A DNA stretch of 6,894 nucleotides from Devosia sp. (GTDB lineage: Bacteria > Pseudomonadota > Alphaproteobacteria > Rhizobiales > Devosiaceae). The notes below the pieces were generated by a model. The model saw nothing but the letters and a program-made list of their open reading frames with translations, was not told where the DNA came from and searched no databases. Below, in pieces: positions 6,229 through 6,894 of this stretch; the first letter of the stretch is position 1; every line of letters begins with the position of its first letter. The stretch lies in contig DROE01000001.1 of assembly GCA_011322005.1 (NCBI GenBank), forward strand, positions 1 to 6,894, written 5' to 3'. The translations under genes and the position numbers were made by a program.

Positions 6229-6894
6229 TTGAGCGGAGAAAACAAAACCGGGGTTGAGTTTCGACGAGGCCCGCAGACCTTTATTGAACGGCGTGAAAAA
6301 GCAACCCGCACCGCGCTTCTAAGCCCCGACATCCGAACAAGGGGAGGGAATGCGCAAAATCTTGCCGCCCGCCGGTCCGAATTTGCTTCGCTGGCGGGAG
6401 CAATACGCCTTGACGTTCTGGCCCACGAAACCGTGCCCGTGCGCGCAGTGCGTCCCGCGACCTATTTTGGTGGCGGGCAGGTTGAGGCGTTTGCGGAAAA
6501 ATTTGAAGAACTCGGGATTGAACTGGTGCTTGTTGACGCAGCACTGAGCCCTATTCAGCAACGCAATCTTGAACGCGGCCTCAAGGTCAAGGTGCTTGAC
6601 CGCACAGCACTTATTCTGGAGATATTTGGCGAACGGGCCGCAACCCGTGAGGGCGTGTTGCAGGTGGAACTTGCACACCTGAACTATCAGCGCTCGCGAC
6701 TGGTGCGTTCATGGACCCATCTTGAGCGCCAGCGCGGCGGGTTTGGATTTCTTGGCGGCCCCGGAGAAACTCAAATCGAAGCCGATCGTCGCCAGTTGCG
6801 TGAACGCATAGCACTGCTTGAAAAACGTATCGAAAAGGTGCGCAAAACCCGCCAGATGCAGCGCAAACCCCGTGATGCGGTGCCGTTCCCGCTG
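6229..6894 (+). CDS. hflX: HflX ribosome-associated GTPase, N-terminal part, cut by window end
   Basis: GTPase that binds the large ribosomal subunit and can split stalled or stressed ribosomes. The frame is open to the last base; 222 residues are visible of a family length near 430. The HflX N-terminal domain is clear: RPATYFGGGQVEAFAE (from residue 75, with Gln where many members have Lys in GxGKxE), then VLDRTALILEIFGERAATREGVLQVELAHLNYQ in family register, and the glycine-rich GFGFLGGPGETQIEADRR segment (GPGETQIE at 177-184), followed by a charged helical linker. The visible end VPFPL normally sits directly before the first GTPase motif, so the P-loop should lie just past the window. No ATG fits: after the in-frame TGA at 6220 the first start is TTG at 6229, giving MSGENKTGVEF. 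Its Shine-Dalgarno is poor (AGG at 6214-6216), so coupling to hfq, 13 bases upstream, is likely. Family certain, start uncertain. Confidence 0.9.
   Translation, partial: MSGENKTGVEFRRGPQTFIERREKATRTALLSPDIRTRGGNAQNLAARRSEFASLAGAIRLDVLAHETVPVRAVRPATYFGGGQVEAFAEKFEELGIELVLVDAALSPIQQRNLERGLKVKVLDRTALILEIFGERAATREGVLQVELAHLNYQRSRLVRSWTHLERQRGGFGFLGGPGETQIEADRRQLRERIALLEKRIEKVRKTRQMQRKPRDAVPFPL

Noticed and set aside
1..6894. A new defence, mobile or biosynthetic system
   Set aside because: All six genes belong to known core families in a conserved alphaproteobacterial order. No integrase, transposase, toxin-antitoxin pair, repeat array or unexplained gene is present.

Overview
The window is a stretch of alphaproteobacterial core chromosome. 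All genes lie on the + strand in the order ntrY (5' end missing), ntrX, trkA, trkH, hfq, hflX (3' end missing). The ntrYX-trkA-hfq-hflX order is a known conserved neighbourhood in alphaproteobacteria. The trkH inserted after trkA, and the wording of NtrY, NtrX and Hfq, point most towards a Rhodobacterales-like (roseobacter-type) organism. That placement is an inference from remembered family sequences, not from a search.

Region 1 (1-2880) is a two-component system. NtrY is a membrane histidine kinase (last transmembrane helix, HAMP, PAS and kinase core visible). NtrX is its response regulator (receiver, AAA+ and Fis-type helix-turn-helix). The genes overlap by one base (TGATG), so they are probably translationally coupled. 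The NtrX AAA+ domain is the most unusual coding sequence here: the GAFTGA sigma-54 contact motif is replaced and the Walker B aspartate is alanine, while the arginine-finger region, receiver and DNA-binding domain look intact.

Region 2 (2881-5782) is potassium uptake. A 66-base gap with two competing hairpins precedes trkA, which encodes the cytosolic NAD-binding gating subunit. After 25 bases comes trkH, the membrane channel subunit, which appears to start at TTG. Its fourth pore loop differs from the usual Gly-Pro-Gly pattern.

Region 3 (5783-6894) is RNA and ribosome biology. A 166-base gap, which may hold a promoter, precedes hfq (RNA chaperone with an acidic C-terminal tail). hflX (ribosome-associated GTPase) follows closely and is cut off just before its GTPase domain.

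No tRNA, rRNA, mobile element, CRISPR array, prophage gene or convincing intrinsic terminator was found. The genes are mostly well-known families and I see no undescribed multi-gene system. The points worth a second look are residue changes in NtrX and TrkH, the ntrX-trkA leader structure, and start-codon choices.
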